13,353 nucleotides of DNA from an uncultured Allobaculum sp. (GCA_910577085.1 CAJTLE010000084.1:1-13353); one strand, 5' to 3'; shown: positions 5,607-13,168, numbered from the stretch's first letter. A program made the numbers and translations. The notes: generated by a model from the sequence alone, not told the origin.

Positions 5607-6905
5607 TCAGTTTTTGTGAATCACCGGTAACTGGTGATTGAAAATCCTGGTTTTCTGCTCATAGGCATCAACGAGCAGTTGCGTCTGCCCTGTTTTTGTA
5701 TAATGGTCAATCATCAACAATGACAACACGGCCAGCATTCCCCAGTTTTTCTCTCGGCTGCAAATCAAATACATTCTGTTCTTCATCTTCTCTATCCGAG
5801 AGGAATTCTGGTTGATCATAGCTTTGAGCAGCGCATACGACACTTCATCTTCTTCACAAAGCTGATAATTTTCATACTCTTTAATCGCATCCAGGCACTT
5901 CTGGTTTTCGCCAAGTCGAAACAGACAATAGGGTTCAAGAATAAAATTCCCAGGATGACGAGGATTCAACTCAGATTTTTCCTGCTTGATAAATTCCAAT
6001 GCATCCATAAACTGTTCCGATAGAGTAAGAACAAAGATTTTATTTGATACTGCCTGACGACAGATTAAATTATCTCTGAATGTCCTTCTGTTCAAAAGAA
6101 CTCTATCTAACAGAACAATTGATTTTTTAAAATTACCGGTCATGGCCAGGTAAACTGCTTTGTTATTCCATGCGTTAAATACGCGAAGAAAATTTGCCTC
6201 CTGCAGATATAACTCCTCCGCCCGGCAGATCAGCTCATACGGTTCATAAAAAGAAACTTCCTGATAGGTCAAACATGCCAGATTCTGCTTAATAATCCCT
6301 TCAAGCTGTGGCCATTTCCATCCATCCATTTGATGAAGAGCATCTCCATACAATTCAATTGTTCGCTGGCCATCTCCGCCTTTTTGATACATATATCCTT
6401 CGCAAAAAAGAAGAAACGCGCGTACATCAGGCGAAAAGTATGGAATAAAATCTTTCGCGTTCTTTAGCTTTTCCACATCCTCTTTATCCATCGGCTTTCG
6501 ATAATAGAAGTAAACTTCAAAAACTGTTAAATATAAGCACGCAAGTGAGTTTCTGAGATGGGCTCGATTCTGCTCTATCCATTTTTCAACTTCGCCTTCT
6601 GCCTCGTAATCTCTGTATGCAAACGCGTTAAAAAGTTCGTCCAATTTTTTCTCAACTTTTTCAACCAGAGCATAGCCAAAATTGAAGTCCTTGAAGAAAC
6701 GGTGAACAAATTTGACAAATACATCCGGTTTTAGATTCCTTTTTCCATTTTCAATCTCACAAAGATTCCCTCTTGAAATATTCAGACAATTTGCGGTTTG
6801 CTCAATCGTCAGATTTCGGCTTAATCGAAGACTTTTTTCTACCAGACCAAGCGTTTTAGGATCAATATTTTTGATGAACTCGTTCTCGAATATTTCACTT
6901 CTCAT
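5607..6905 (-). CDS. XRE-HTH regulator with helical-repeat domain, RRNPP/Rgg-like
   Basis: The 432-residue protein has an N-terminal XRE-type helix-turn-helix (about 20-70: LVEKSLRLSRNLTIEQTANCLNISRGNLCEIENGKR). About 350 residues of amphipathic helices follow, with TPR-like spacing and many aromatic positions, and no membrane segment. This is the layout of RRNPP regulators (Rgg, PlcR, PrgX), cytoplasmic proteins whose repeats bind a small imported peptide. The size is larger than typical Rgg (about 290), so it could be a helical-repeat regulator with another ligand. ATG 6905 has AAAGGAAA upstream. It is divergent from a lipoprotein gene with only 65 bases between start codons, so it probably controls that gene or the cassette behind it. 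No small pheromone gene was recognised nearby. Confidence 0.75.
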   Translation of the reverse strand: MRSEIFENEFIKNIDPKTLGLVEKSLRLSRNLTIEQTANCLNISRGNLCEIENGKRNLKPDVFVKFVHRFFKDFNFGYALVEKVEKKLDELFNAFAYRDYEAEGEVEKWIEQNRAHLRNSLACLYLTVFEVYFYYRKPMDKEDVEKLKNAKDFIPYFSPDVRAFLLFCEGYMYQKGGDGQRTIELYGDALHQMDGWKWPQLEGIIKQNLACLTYQEVSFYEPYELICRAEELYLQEANFLRVFNAWNNKAVYLAMTGNFKKSIVLLDRVLLNRRTFRDNLICRQAVSNKIFVLTLSEQFMDALEFIKQEKSELNPRHPGNFILEPYCLFRLGENQKCLDAIKEYENYQLCEEDEVSYALLKAMINQNSSRIEKMKNRMYLICSREKNWGMLAVLSLLMIDHYTKTGQTQLLVDAYEQKTRIFNHQLPVIHKN

Positions 6906-6970
6906 TTTCTTGTTTCCTTTGTTTTTATATGTCAGTATTTAATCATCAATCAGAAAGGGGAGAAAGACCA

Positions 6971-8236
6971 GTGAAGCATTTATTAACAACTCGCATGCTA
7001 ATACGATCAAGAAAGCATCTGCGTCTTTGTCTGGCCTTCGCACTCATTCCTCTATACTCCGCAGGTTGCAGCACAAGTAACATTGTTAATTCCCCAGATC
7101 AGAGTGAAAAGCCAAGTGAAGTGAGCCAGTTTGATCAGGTTCATGATGCAAAAAATCCATCTGAATCATCACAGATTGGTGATGTTCCCGAAAATAGCAA
7201 TCAAAATTCGAATACGAGCAGCGCGTTCCTATATAGCAAAGTATCCCAAACATGCAATTTCGGCAGCTATGTTCTTCAAGAGGGAGAAAACATTGATCCA
7301 TTACGCGGTGAAAATGGAAATTTCTATTTTCAGACTGTTGCTCCTTTGAGAGGATTGATGACCGCTCCCACCAGAGTCCTCTACAAATTAAATTGCGAAA
7401 CTGGCGACATTGCCGAATTGAGTACCTTTAACGATGAAGAGAATATCCGCATCTGTGACGTAATGGAATTTCAAGGGGCCCAACTGCAGCTGGTCTACCG
7501 GTTTAATGACGCATATATCGAATTCATCATATTGAAAGACGGTCAGGAAATCTATAACAGTCTGGCGGTTGATACTCTAAACCTTCCAAAACTGACTCAA
7601 GTCCAAGACAACCTGTATTTCTCGATCAGCGAAATGGACATCACAAATTCTGTCTTCGGAAACGTTTACCGAATCGGTCCTGACTTTTCAATTGAACAGG
7701 TTTACACCTCAGCAGGATATATAGTCGGACTGATCAATACAGTGAACTATTCGGGAAACTTTGGAATCGGTATTCATCAAGAATCGAATAAACGGTTTGG
7801 CTTTCTCGATAATCAAGGCCAATTAACATTCATCGAAGTGCCAAACGATGACTATGTTTATCCTTTAAGCGATGGATTTATGCACTTGAAACCCATCAGC
7901 GAAAAAGTCTACTCCATCTCCTGGATCGATAAAGAAACACAAGAGGAAATCGATCTTGATCAGACCTTTGAAGGTGTAATGGGAAATTACACCGCTTTAG
8001 AAAATAATGTATTCATGTTCGAAGATTTGAATCAACAATCCTACATCGGCTGTTTCGACGGAGGTCAGATCAAAATCGAACCCGTGGAGTCCATTTCATC
8101 TGGTCTGTGTCGCTATGCTCAGATCTCCAGTAACAGTCTATTTGTGTATATACATCAAACCGATATAAATGAAAACGGCCAGACTATTTCCAAAGACTGG
8201 TCTGGAGTGGTATTGCATCCTCAAGAATCCTCTTAA
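6971..8236 (+). CDS. Large putative lipoprotein, unknown function
   Basis: A 421-residue exported protein. The first 33 residues have basic residues (RSRKHLR), a hydrophobic core (LCLAFALIPL) and a lipobox-like YSAGC with the cysteine at 33. Position -3 is Ser rather than Leu, so processing is probable, not certain. Residues 34-80 are Ser/Asn/Gln-rich and probably an extended linker. The rest has recurring short beta-strand units with phrases such as LYKLNCETGDI, GNVYRIGPDF and FGFLDNQGQL, resembling extracytoplasmic beta-propellers, though no family is recognised. I chose GTG 6971 because AGGGGAG lies eight bases upstream; ATG 6929 has no ribosome binding site. The gene is divergent from the XRE-type regulator and first in the plus-strand cassette. 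Its role (binding, sensing or surface attachment) is open. Confidence 0.75.
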   Translation: MKHLLTTRMLIRSRKHLRLCLAFALIPLYSAGCSTSNIVNSPDQSEKPSEVSQFDQVHDAKNPSESSQIGDVPENSNQNSNTSSAFLYSKVSQTCNFGSYVLQEGENIDPLRGENGNFYFQTVAPLRGLMTAPTRVLYKLNCETGDIAELSTFNDEENIRICDVMEFQGAQLQLVYRFNDAYIEFIILKDGQEIYNSLAVDTLNLPKLTQVQDNLYFSISEMDITNSVFGNVYRIGPDFSIEQVYTSAGYIVGLINTVNYSGNFGIGIHQESNKRFGFLDNQGQLTFIEVPNDDYVYPLSDGFMHLKPISEKVYSISWIDKETQEEIDLDQTFEGVMGNYTALENNVFMFEDLNQQSYIGCFDGGQIKIEPVESISSGLCRYAQISSNSLFVYIHQTDINENGQTISKDWSGVVLHPQESS

Positions 8237-8249
8237 ACCCATCACAGAC

Positions 8250-8288
8250 GATGCGCAATGCAGAATATCGTTTTCCTCATTGCGCATC
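8250..8288. repeat. Inverted repeat after the lipoprotein gene
   Basis: GATGCGCAATG (8250-8260) and CATTGCGCATC (8278-8288) are perfect 11-bp arms with a 17-nt spacer, 13 bases past the lipoprotein stop codon. A weak T-rich stretch follows but not a proper U-tract. It may be a poor terminator or an mRNA-stabilising hairpin. Confidence 0.5.
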
Positions 8289-8367
8289 TATGATTTAAAT
8301 AACGGTAGTTTTATAGCTTAGGAACTGCACTGAAATACCAGTCAATATATAATCATCGAATTTTCTT

Positions 8368-8384
8368 TGTATACAGTATATACA
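8368..8384. promoter_or_regulatory. TGTATA-N5-TATACA inverted repeat upstream of the amidase gene
   Basis: Six-base arms with a five-base spacer lie about 85 bases before the amidase start, in the only AT-rich gap where that gene's promoter could be. TTGTAT (8367-8372) is a possible -35 with TATTCA (8390-8395) 17 bases on. The pairing is weak, so treat it as a candidate control site only. Confidence 0.25.
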
Positions 8385-8468
8385 CATCATATTCATCGGA
8401 AATTGATATTATGCAGATCCTTAGCATTCCGATAGGCAACACGAATATACAACAAAGAAAGGGAAATT

Positions 8469-9584
8469 ATGAAACTCAGAAGCCTTTTTAAGACCTGCAT
8501 TGCCTTACTTATTTGTTTATCCAGCTTATTGATTATCGTCATCTTTTCTGATTCAAGAACAAGCTTGAATGCGGTCGAACCTATGACTCAAGATATTCTA
8601 TTCGATGGAAAAACCATCACGAAGAATGAGTATATCGCCCACAATGATTCAATGTTTGGAGATATTGATTGGAACCAAGAAGTAATAATTGATGGAACTG
8701 AAATTCCGTTATTATGCGTGTATTCAAATCCTTCTGACGCCTTAGAAAAAGCTGCTGCTTTTGGGGAACAAACGCTTCAACAATTTGAGGAAGAATACAG
8801 ATTATTGCCATTCTCTGATGCTACTTGGAAAGATTATCGAAACCTCTTTGCTCAATTCGAATTTGATTCAGAATCAAAATACGATCAAAAAACAATTGGG
8901 AAAATGATGCAATTCTTCGATATCTACGAAAACCAAGAAATTAATGAGCAAACTCTTGCTTTAGTGAAAAACAATAAACTCAGCACAAAAGGAAAACTAA
9001 TTACAGAGAGTGATGAAATAGTATTAACTCTACTTGGATCACTCCCTACCTATTCTCAATGCATACTCACGAATCAGCTTTATACAAAATCAGAATCCCC
9101 CCAGTCTGGAATCAACAACTTATCTCTAGCTATAGATTATGCTTCTACGTATGCTGAAAACAGAAATACGAACTATACCTACTATAATGGAGCGGATTGC
9201 ACAAACTTTGCTTCGCAGATCCGCTATGCATCTGGAGTCGCCCGAACTAATTCATGGAGACCTTATACTACCTCATGGATTAATGCGAATGCATTTGCGG
9301 GTTTGGTAGGCGTACATAGCATCACTCCAATTCACAGAACGTTTGCTTCATTATGTGATGCAGGAGATTTTATTGCCTTTGACAGAGGACGTGATGGGAC
9401 ATACGACCACATTGGTTTCGTAACAGCAAATGATACTTTTGAGGCATCATATAGTGGAAATACTTACCGCGATTATAAAGTAGCTCAGCATACTGTTGAC
9501 TATCATGCATGGACTTCATCATCTAAAAATAGTTGGGAAGATTGCGAAAGTCTTGGATATTGGTATGCAGAACTTCATCGATAA
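8469..9584 (+). CDS. Secreted or membrane-anchored Amidase_6-type Cys/His hydrolase
   Basis: The 371-residue protein starts with basic residues and a long hydrophobic stretch (about 9-26), a signal peptide or anchor. Residues 37-210 are an unrecognised, mostly helical N-terminal region. The C-terminal 150 residues match the putative amidase domain Amidase_6: LAIDYASTYAENRNTNYTYY, the catalytic motif DCTNFASQ (Cys 244), GDFIAFD and YDHIGFVT (His 314). This fold is related to NlpC/P60 peptidases and is expected to cut amide bonds in cell wall or secreted peptide substrates outside the cell; the substrate is unknown. AAAGGG lies six bases before the ATG. Codon use is clearly more A+T-rich than in flanking genes, suggesting recent acquisition. 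The 3' end overlaps the next gene by 20 bases. Confidence 0.85.
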   Translation: MKLRSLFKTCIALLICLSSLLIIVIFSDSRTSLNAVEPMTQDILFDGKTITKNEYIAHNDSMFGDIDWNQEVIIDGTEIPLLCVYSNPSDALEKAAAFGEQTLQQFEEEYRLLPFSDATWKDYRNLFAQFEFDSESKYDQKTIGKMMQFFDIYENQEINEQTLALVKNNKLSTKGKLITESDEIVLTLLGSLPTYSQCILTNQLYTKSESPQSGINNLSLAIDYASTYAENRNTNYTYYNGADCTNFASQIRYASGVARTNSWRPYTTSWINANAFAGLVGVHSITPIHRTFASLCDAGDFIAFDRGRDGTYDHIGFVTANDTFEASYSGNTYRDYKVAQHTVDYHAWTSSSKNSWEDCESLGYWYAELHR

Positions 9585-9933
9585 CATTGGAAGATTCCTT
9601 AAAAAGCCTGTTTGTCGCGTTGTACTCGTTCTTCTTGTCCTGTACGTTTCAATGTCAGGATTGGTTGTCCTCAACGTAAAAGGAGTCCAATACTACAAAT
9701 CTCATGACCAAAGTTCATATGATCAAAAATTCGGACTCTGCCATGCCTGGTATGGATGCCCCCTGAATTTTCCACATGCTGATCAGGCAAAGCCTCTTTC
9801 TCCCTGGGCATTTGGCGACGACATGCCAGAAGGGCGAGACTTTGAAAATTTTGCGAACTATGAAAGTGGCATCTTTTGTCCTTTCTGTCTGTGGAATTTC
9901 TTCTGGCGGCCTAAGCCGAGTTCCCTTGTATGA
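9565..9933 (+). CDS. Small membrane-anchored Cys-motif protein, copy A
   Basis: This 122-residue protein has a short cytoplasmic start, one membrane helix (about 16-37) and a presumably external tail. The tail holds GVQYYKS (40-46), FGLCHAWYGCPL (56-67), FGDDMPEG (83-90) and FCPFCLWN (104-111). Cysteines 59, 65, 105 and 108 are all kept in the neighbouring copy. CPFC resembles thioredoxin-type CPxC motifs, while four spaced cysteines could equally bind a metal or form two disulfides; neither is shown. The start at ATG 9565 lies inside the end of the amidase gene and gives the same architecture as copy B; the open frame extends upstream in the amidase. The ribosome binding site is weak, so coupling to the amidase is likely. 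I do not recognise a family. Confidence 0.75.
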   Translation: MQNFIDNIGRFLKKPVCRVVLVLLVLYVSMSGLVVLNVKGVQYYKSHDQSSYDQKFGLCHAWYGCPLNFPHADQAKPLSPWAFGDDMPEGRDFENFANYESGIFCPFCLWNFFWRPKPSSLV

Positions 9934-10064
9934 CTTCTTGCGCGAAAGCCTTGCAAACGCTGATCGGCTCGCCGGATTCGCATTTAAAACTCTCTTTATA
10001 GAAAAAGCAACTTCATCCTTGTGGAAAAGTTGACTGCTAAAATCTGTTTGATACGGAGGTGGAT

Positions 10065-10436
10065 ATGGAGAAAAACCAACAGCGCCCATGGAAATCCATT
10101 GTGAAAGCAATCGTGATTGTCATCGTTGCTTATCTTGGGATTTCCTATGCGGTTGTTCTCTGCCATACGGGCGCTCAATACTATAAGTCTGGAAGCGAGA
10201 CTTCGGCTGTCCATGCTGAGGATTTTGGCCTTTGCCATTTCTGGTATAGCTGCCCGCTCTATCGATCTGAGTTTAAAAACGAACATCCTGTTCCATTTTG
10301 GACATTTGGAGAAGACATGCCAGAAGGATCTGATCTCGGTCAGTTCATGGGCAAGGAACATGGGCTGTTCTGTCCATTCTGTGTCTGGAACTGCTTCTAT
10401 AAGCCTAAAGCAGGAAGAGCAGGATCCACCTTTTAA
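10065..10436 (+). CDS. Small membrane-anchored Cys-motif protein, copy B
   Basis: A 123-residue paralogue of the preceding gene: an N-terminal basic stretch, one membrane helix (about 12-33), GAQYYKS (36-42), FGLCHFWYSCPL (54-65), FGEDMPEG (81-88) and FCPFCVWN (102-109). From FGLCH to the final PK the two proteins align over 62 positions without a gap, with 33 identities by eye. Cysteines 57, 63, 103 and 106 match copy A, and copy B has extra cysteines at 33 and 110. GGAGG ends five bases before ATG 10065; GTG 10059 is unlikely because it lies within that site. The 131-base gap behind copy A has no feature I can see. The next gene's AAAGGAGG overlaps this stop codon, so the two are co-transcribed. 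Function unknown. Confidence 0.82.
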   Translation: MEKNQQRPWKSIVKAIVIVIVAYLGISYAVVLCHTGAQYYKSGSETSAVHAEDFGLCHFWYSCPLYRSEFKNEHPVPFWTFGEDMPEGSDLGQFMGKEHGLFCPFCVWNCFYKPKAGRAGSTF

Positions 10437-10449
10437 AGGAGGTAGAACT

Positions 10450-10848
10450 ATGTCAAATCAAAAAGGAACACTTTATATCCTACTTCCGTTGATCAGTGCC
10501 GTGATGGTTGGAATTTGCTCACCATCCCAGGCTGATTTTCAGCGAGGCACAAATATGGGAATGTGTTATCTATTGCTGGCAATCGGTCTGGTTGTTTATA
10601 CCCTGTGCGTAGCTGCAAGTCGTCGGCTCTGGCAGAGTGGGAGTGTTTCCAAGAGCATGGCGATAATCGCACTGGTTCTTTGTCTGATGATCTGGCTTTT
10701 GCTCACTCCGATAATTCCCACTCCCCTTAACGGACTGACCAGTTGGATTTCAACAAGATACAATCCTTTTTTTCCAGGACTTGCCTTTTCTTATCTGGTT
10801 TTCTGTCTGGTTGATTTACTTTCAGGAAACAAGAAACTTCGCTCGTAA
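10450..10848 (+). CDS. Four-helix integral membrane protein, unknown
   Basis: A 132-residue hydrophobic protein with about four membrane segments (9-25, 37-57, 69-88 and 107-125) and a basic C-terminus GNKKLRS. No motif is recognised. ATG 10450 is supported by AAAGGAGGT six to seven bases upstream; the open frame extends upstream to 10117 only by running over copy B in another frame. It follows copy B by 13 bases and shares its transcript. Its position suggests it works with the Cys-motif proteins or the lipoproteins, but that is inference. Confidence 0.78.
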   Translation: MSNQKGTLYILLPLISAVMVGICSPSQADFQRGTNMGMCYLLLAIGLVVYTLCVAASRRLWQSGSVSKSMAIIALVLCLMIWLLLTPIIPTPLNGLTSWISTRYNPFFPGLAFSYLVFCLVDLLSGNKKLRS

Positions 10849-10878
10849 AGACATATTATATTTTTATACACGGAACTA

Positions 10879-10906
10879 TTTTCTGATCAGATTGGTATGG
10901 TATATT
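10879..10906 (+). promoter_or_regulatory. Possible promoter of the second lipoprotein gene
   Basis: An extended -10, TGG-TATATT (10898-10906), has a weak -35, TTTTCT (10879-10884), 16 bases upstream. It sits in the 81-base gap before the lipoprotein start, close to its GAGGAG ribosome binding site. Confidence 0.35.
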
Positions 10907-10929
10907 TTTTAAAACGAGGAGTAAAAATT

Positions 10930-11535
10930 ATGAAAAAGCTGCAATTTATTCTTCCCGCTTTAACTGTTCCTGTCCTTTTGGCAGGATGTACCTCTTCTAA
11001 ATCCTCCATTTCCGCCGACAGTCTGACCGAGTTGATCCATAAACCCAGTGTATCGATTCTTCTGGATTCAAAAACACCTGTTTGTGGCGCAGGCGAAGAC
11101 TTTTCCCCCGAGCAAGGACAAACTGCATGGATCATTATTGACCAGCCGCTGACGGAAGCCACTTCGCTGGTCTTTCGCTCTGAGCTTGAACAAGACAATG
11201 GAAAATGGCTTTGCAAAAACGTTGAATACGAAACCATTCAACCGGCTGGAAAGAATGATGGTCTGGACTGGAAACCTTTAGCCACTCATATCTGGGAAGG
11301 AATTTCGCTGGAAGAAAACAAGGAATTGAGAATTACCATTTCATTTGAGCAGACTGAAACAAAAGAGTATCTCATTTCGAAATTCTATACCATCAGTCTT
11401 GAAAAACTGTTTGCCTGCGAAAACCCGTTAACCGAACAGCTTCTCGGGCAGCAATTCAATATGAATGTCTATCAGATGAATCCATACGTCAGTCCAGACT
11501 ATTCCTATATCGAAAACCAGATTGATGAAGAGTAG
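10930..11535 (+). CDS. Putative lipoprotein, unknown function
   Basis: A 201-residue protein with a classical lipoprotein signal: MKKLQF, a hydrophobic core and lipobox LLAGC with the cysteine at 20. A Ser/Thr/Lys-rich spacer follows. The mature part looks like a beta-rich globular domain (TAWIIIDQPL, LVFRSELEQDNGKWLCKNVEY, ELRITISFEQTETKEYLISKFYTI) and ends in a Tyr/Asn/Glu-rich tail. It has the feel of a small immunoglobulin-like or DUF-type surface domain, with no recognised family. ATG 10930 is chosen because GAGGAG is eight bases upstream; the frame extends to 10897 without support. It is the last plus-strand gene before a terminator and is anchored on the outer face of the membrane. Confidence 0.85.
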   Translation: MKKLQFILPALTVPVLLAGCTSSKSSISADSLTELIHKPSVSILLDSKTPVCGAGEDFSPEQGQTAWIIIDQPLTEATSLVFRSELEQDNGKWLCKNVEYETIQPAGKNDGLDWKPLATHIWEGISLEENKELRITISFEQTETKEYLISKFYTISLEKLFACENPLTEQLLGQQFNMNVYQMNPYVSPDYSYIENQIDEE

Positions 11536-11627
11536 ACGTTTCATCCAGTCCCAAGGATCTGGCTTCAGGCCTGTATCCTTTCTTATGGAGGTTTTGTAAA
11601 GAGAAAAATTACACTGATCGCAAACCG

Positions 11628-11658
11628 AAAAGGGAGAAGCCATTGCTTCCCCCTTTTT
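11628..11658 (+). terminator. Bidirectional Rho-independent terminator
   Basis: AAAAGGGAGAAGC (11628-11640) pairs with GCTTCCCCCTTTT (11645-11657) apart from one mismatch, around the loop CATT, and ends in five T residues. On the minus strand the same stem is followed by four T residues. It lies between the convergent lipoprotein and transporter genes and can close both transcripts. Confidence 0.85.
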
Positions 11659-11695
11659 CTGATCCATTGACTGCGTCGAATAGATCTTGTCAGAA

Positions 11696-12274
11696 TTATT
11701 TTTTTGTTTGAAGCAGGCTGAAGAATGGCGCATTGTCCATCATCAGCAGGCGGCACGCCACGGCACCTACCCAGTTACCCACCAGAATCCAGGCCAGATT
11801 CCAAGTCCAGACATTGGCATAGGCCATATAGGCCAGATCGGCAATGGAGTGTTCAAAACCGCACATGATAAAAACCGTCACGCAAAGAAAGCATCCCGCC
11901 CGCAGGCCTTTAGACCAGCTGTAAACAGCCAGAAACATCAAGACTCCGCAAAAAGCACCATTAATCAAAGCCAGGTACCAAGGCAGAGCCACTTTGCCAG
12001 CGACTAAAGCGGCAGCTTCTTCCTGCACACCCATATTCCAGCGCAGCAGCAGGCACACGATGACCACCCCGATCGCATTGCCGAGCAGAATTTTTAAATA
12101 AGGCAGATCCTTGGCGCCAAACCAGCCAATTTTTCCCGTGAACAGATCCAGTTCGAACAGGCAGACAAAGCACAAGGCAAAACCAAACAACAAGGCCCCC
12201 CATGGCTTTTCAGCTCTTAAAAACAGGTAGGCCGCCATGCCAATCAAAACACCGGACGCAATGGATTTTCTCAC
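11696..12274 (-). CDS. Compact formate/nitrite transporter family protein
   Basis: A 192-residue, six-helix membrane protein. Family marks are ELDLFTGKI (41-49, the loop in helix 2), ILLGNAIGV (62-70), GFEHSIADLAYM (139-150, with the conserved central His 142) and the last helix with VGNWVGA (165-171). FNT channels are pentamers passing small monovalent anions such as formate, nitrite or hydrosulfide. Typical members have 250-280 residues. Here the N-terminus and the loops after helices 3 and 5 are shortened but all core helices are present, so it reads as intact. The start is GTG, overlapping the pyrF stop as GTGA, with GGAAGG upstream, so it is translated with pyrF. The link to pyrimidine synthesis is unexplained; the ion carried is not known. 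Confidence 0.85.
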   Translation of the reverse strand: MRKSIASGVLIGMAAYLFLRAEKPWGALLFGFALCFVCLFELDLFTGKIGWFGAKDLPYLKILLGNAIGVVIVCLLLRWNMGVQEEAAALVAGKVALPWYLALINGAFCGVLMFLAVYSWSKGLRAGCFLCVTVFIMCGFEHSIADLAYMAYANVWTWNLAWILVGNWVGAVACRLLMMDNAPFFSLLQTKK

Positions 12275-12978
12275 AGGGACCTTCCATTCATCTCGGCTTC
12301 AATAGCCTGATAGGTTTCTTTTGGATTGGCGGATTTGGTAATCGAGCGGCCGACAACGATGTAATCACTGCCCTGTTCACGAGCATAGGCAGGGGTGGCA
12401 ACGCGCTTCTGGTCGTCCTTGGAATCCGAAGCCAGACGGATGCCTGGAGTCACACATAAGAATTCAGGACCGCAGGCTTCTTTGATGGCCTTAACTTCAT
12501 GAACGGAGCAGACAACACCATCCAGACCGGCTTCTTTGGCGCATTTTGCATAGCGAACAACGGAATCAATGACTTCACCAGGAATTCCCTGTTCGTTGTT
12601 CATGGCTTCTTTGGAGGTTGAAGTCAGCTGGGTTACCGCAATCAGTAAAGGTCTTGGGGCATCGCCGCTTCCCTGTTCGAGGCCTTCCAGGCCGGCTTTC
12701 ATCATTTCGACGCCGCCAGCTGCATGAACGTTGGTCAGATTGACGCCGAGTCTGGCCAGGTTTTTCATGCCGCCTTTTACGGTGTTTGGAATATCGTGCA
12801 GTTTTAAGTCCAGGAAAATATCATGACCCATTTCCTTGGTTTCACGGACCAGATCCAAACCTTCCGCATAGGTCAGCTCCATGCCGACTTTGACTGCGAT
12901 TGGCTCATCGAACTGGCTTAAAAAATCCAGTACTTCTTTTTTACTCGAAAAATCTAAAGCTACAATTGTTCGATTCAT
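12271..12978 (-). CDS. pyrF: Orotidine 5'-phosphate decarboxylase
   Basis: PyrF catalyses the last step of UMP synthesis, decarboxylating OMP in the cytoplasm. The 235-residue length is normal for the bacterial group I enzyme. Clear marks are IVALDF (5-10, first strand aspartate), VKVGMEL (29-35), the catalytic block FLDLKLHDIPNTV (55-67, with Asp 57, Lys 59 and Asp 62), NVHAAGG, the loop VTPGIR and the phosphate-gripping VVGRSIT. The ATG at 12978 has GGAGG eight bases upstream. Usual pyr neighbours such as pyrE, pyrD or carAB are absent from this window; the only partner is the FNT gene behind it, overlapping by GTGA. A near-consensus promoter lies about 190 bases upstream, with a long leader but no PyrR-type attenuator that I can recognise. 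Confidence 0.97.
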   Translation of the reverse strand: MNRTIVALDFSSKKEVLDFLSQFDEPIAVKVGMELTYAEGLDLVRETKEMGHDIFLDLKLHDIPNTVKGGMKNLARLGVNLTNVHAAGGVEMMKAGLEGLEQGSGDAPRPLLIAVTQLTSTSKEAMNNEQGIPGEVIDSVVRYAKCAKEAGLDGVVCSVHEVKAIKEACGPEFLCVTPGIRLASDSKDDQKRVATPAYAREQGSDYIVVGRSITKSANPKETYQAIEAEMNGRSL

Positions 12979-13055
12979 TCTCTTTCCTCCTCATGTCGCA
13001 AAAACTTTACCATATCGATTTTGCCAGGAAATCGCTTTCTAGATGACTTATTCAT
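12975..13055 (-). CDS. Possible 26-residue leader peptide overlapping pyrF
   Basis: On the minus strand an ATG at 13055 opens a frame of 26 codons (MNKSSRKRFPGKIDMVKFLR, then HEEERE). Its stop TGA overlaps the pyrF ATG as ATGA, and the pyrF ribosome binding site lies within its last codons. The peptide is strongly charged, basic then acidic. No Shine-Dalgarno precedes its start, and an open frame this short is common by chance, so this is a candidate for translational coupling only. Confidence 0.25.
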   Translation of the reverse strand: MNKSSRKRFPGKIDMVKFLRHEEERE

Positions 13056-13168
13056 TTTGAATCAGTTTTGAACGGATTAGGCAAAGATGCAAGGCGTTAT
13101 CATCCTGAAATGGCCGCTTCAAAAACAATCGATAAAAATCTGCCTTGAATCAGCTGCAAATTCTAGCT

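Noticed and set aside
6929..6970. Upstream ATG start for the lipoprotein at 6929
   Set aside because: No ribosome binding site precedes it, while GTG 6971 has AGGGGAG at ideal spacing and gives a better signal peptide.
8251..8298. 15-codon frame (MRNAEYRFPHCASMI) as a pheromone candidate
   Set aside because: It lies entirely over the inverted repeat at 8250-8288, has no ribosome binding site and lacks a signal-like hydrophobic stretch.
12979..13162. PyrR-type attenuator upstream of pyrF
   Set aside because: I see neither the PyrR-binding loop consensus nor a terminator stem with a T-run in the leader.
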